This document shows, one piece after another, positions 20,395-20,419 of a stretch of DNA of 20,419 bases. A program made the position numbers and the translations under genes. The stretch comes from a virus. Within the stretch, counting starts at the first letter, position 1. Every line of letters begins with the position of its first letter. The notes below the pieces were generated by a model. It was not told the DNA's origin and ran no database searches. It worked only from the letters and a program-made list of their open reading frames with translations. The stretch covers positions 1 to 20,419 of the IMG/VR virus record IMGVR_UViG_3300030331_001645, one strand, 5' to 3'.

Positions 20395-20419
20395 CTTGAT
20401 TTACTCTTGATTTTTGAAC

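Overview
The window is a stretch of an AT-rich tailed-phage genome. Its gene order is that of a lambda/HK97-type siphovirus with a non-contractile tail. Several accessory genes resemble, from memory, protein families I associate with marine picocyanobacterial phages (Synechococcus/Prochlorococcus). No tRNA, rRNA, CRISPR array, integrase, transposase or photosynthesis gene is visible. The host assignment to marine cyanobacteria is therefore an inference from family resemblance, not from a host marker. Terminase, portal, head protease and an endolysin are not in the window and presumably lie outside it.

Layout. (1) Positions 1-264, plus strand: the 3' end of a gene whose C-terminus (GDDIPF) looks like a single-stranded DNA-binding protein tail, so a replication module probably reads in from the left. 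(2) 236-832, minus strand: two small proteins of unknown function, separated by a hairpin terminator. (3) 845-2767, plus strand: four translationally coupled genes, namely one single-pass membrane protein and three proteins with Sec signal peptides. (4) 2709-3637, minus strand: an Ile-Pro-rich membrane-protein pair that meets the plus cassette tail to tail, with overlapping coding ends. (5) 3757-20394, minus strand: the virion assembly cluster. Read in transcription order (right to left) it runs: four tiny basic proteins, scaffold-like protein, major capsid protein, capsid-associated protein, small Lys-rich protein, head-tail connector, small protein, head closure, gp10-like neck protein, tail terminator, 47-aa protein, major tail protein, tail assembly chaperone with a -1 frameshift extension, tape measure, minor tail proteins M-, L-, K-, I- and J-like, tail fibre, and two small genes.

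How it works together. The order capsid, connector, tail tube, chaperone pair, tape measure, M-L-K-I-J matches the lambda assembly line. Most junctions are ATGA, GTGA or TAATG overlaps, which implies translational coupling along long transcripts. A minus-strand element of the form GTTAATATA...TAAATA precedes the capsid gene and the major tail gene, with a weaker copy before the tape measure gene. These look like internal late promoters for the highest-demand products.

Most notable: the secreted/membrane plus-strand cassette of unknown role (845-2767) facing the Ile-Pro-rich pair; a ~67-residue beta-rich module shared by the M-like and J-like tail proteins; the promoter-like elements ahead of the capsid and tail-tube genes; and the frameshift at seven A's in the tail chaperone. 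Several genes below 60 codons were found by direct reading: 15046-15189, 17182-17334, 19866-20021, 20018-20137, and a tentative antisense one at 3636-3764.
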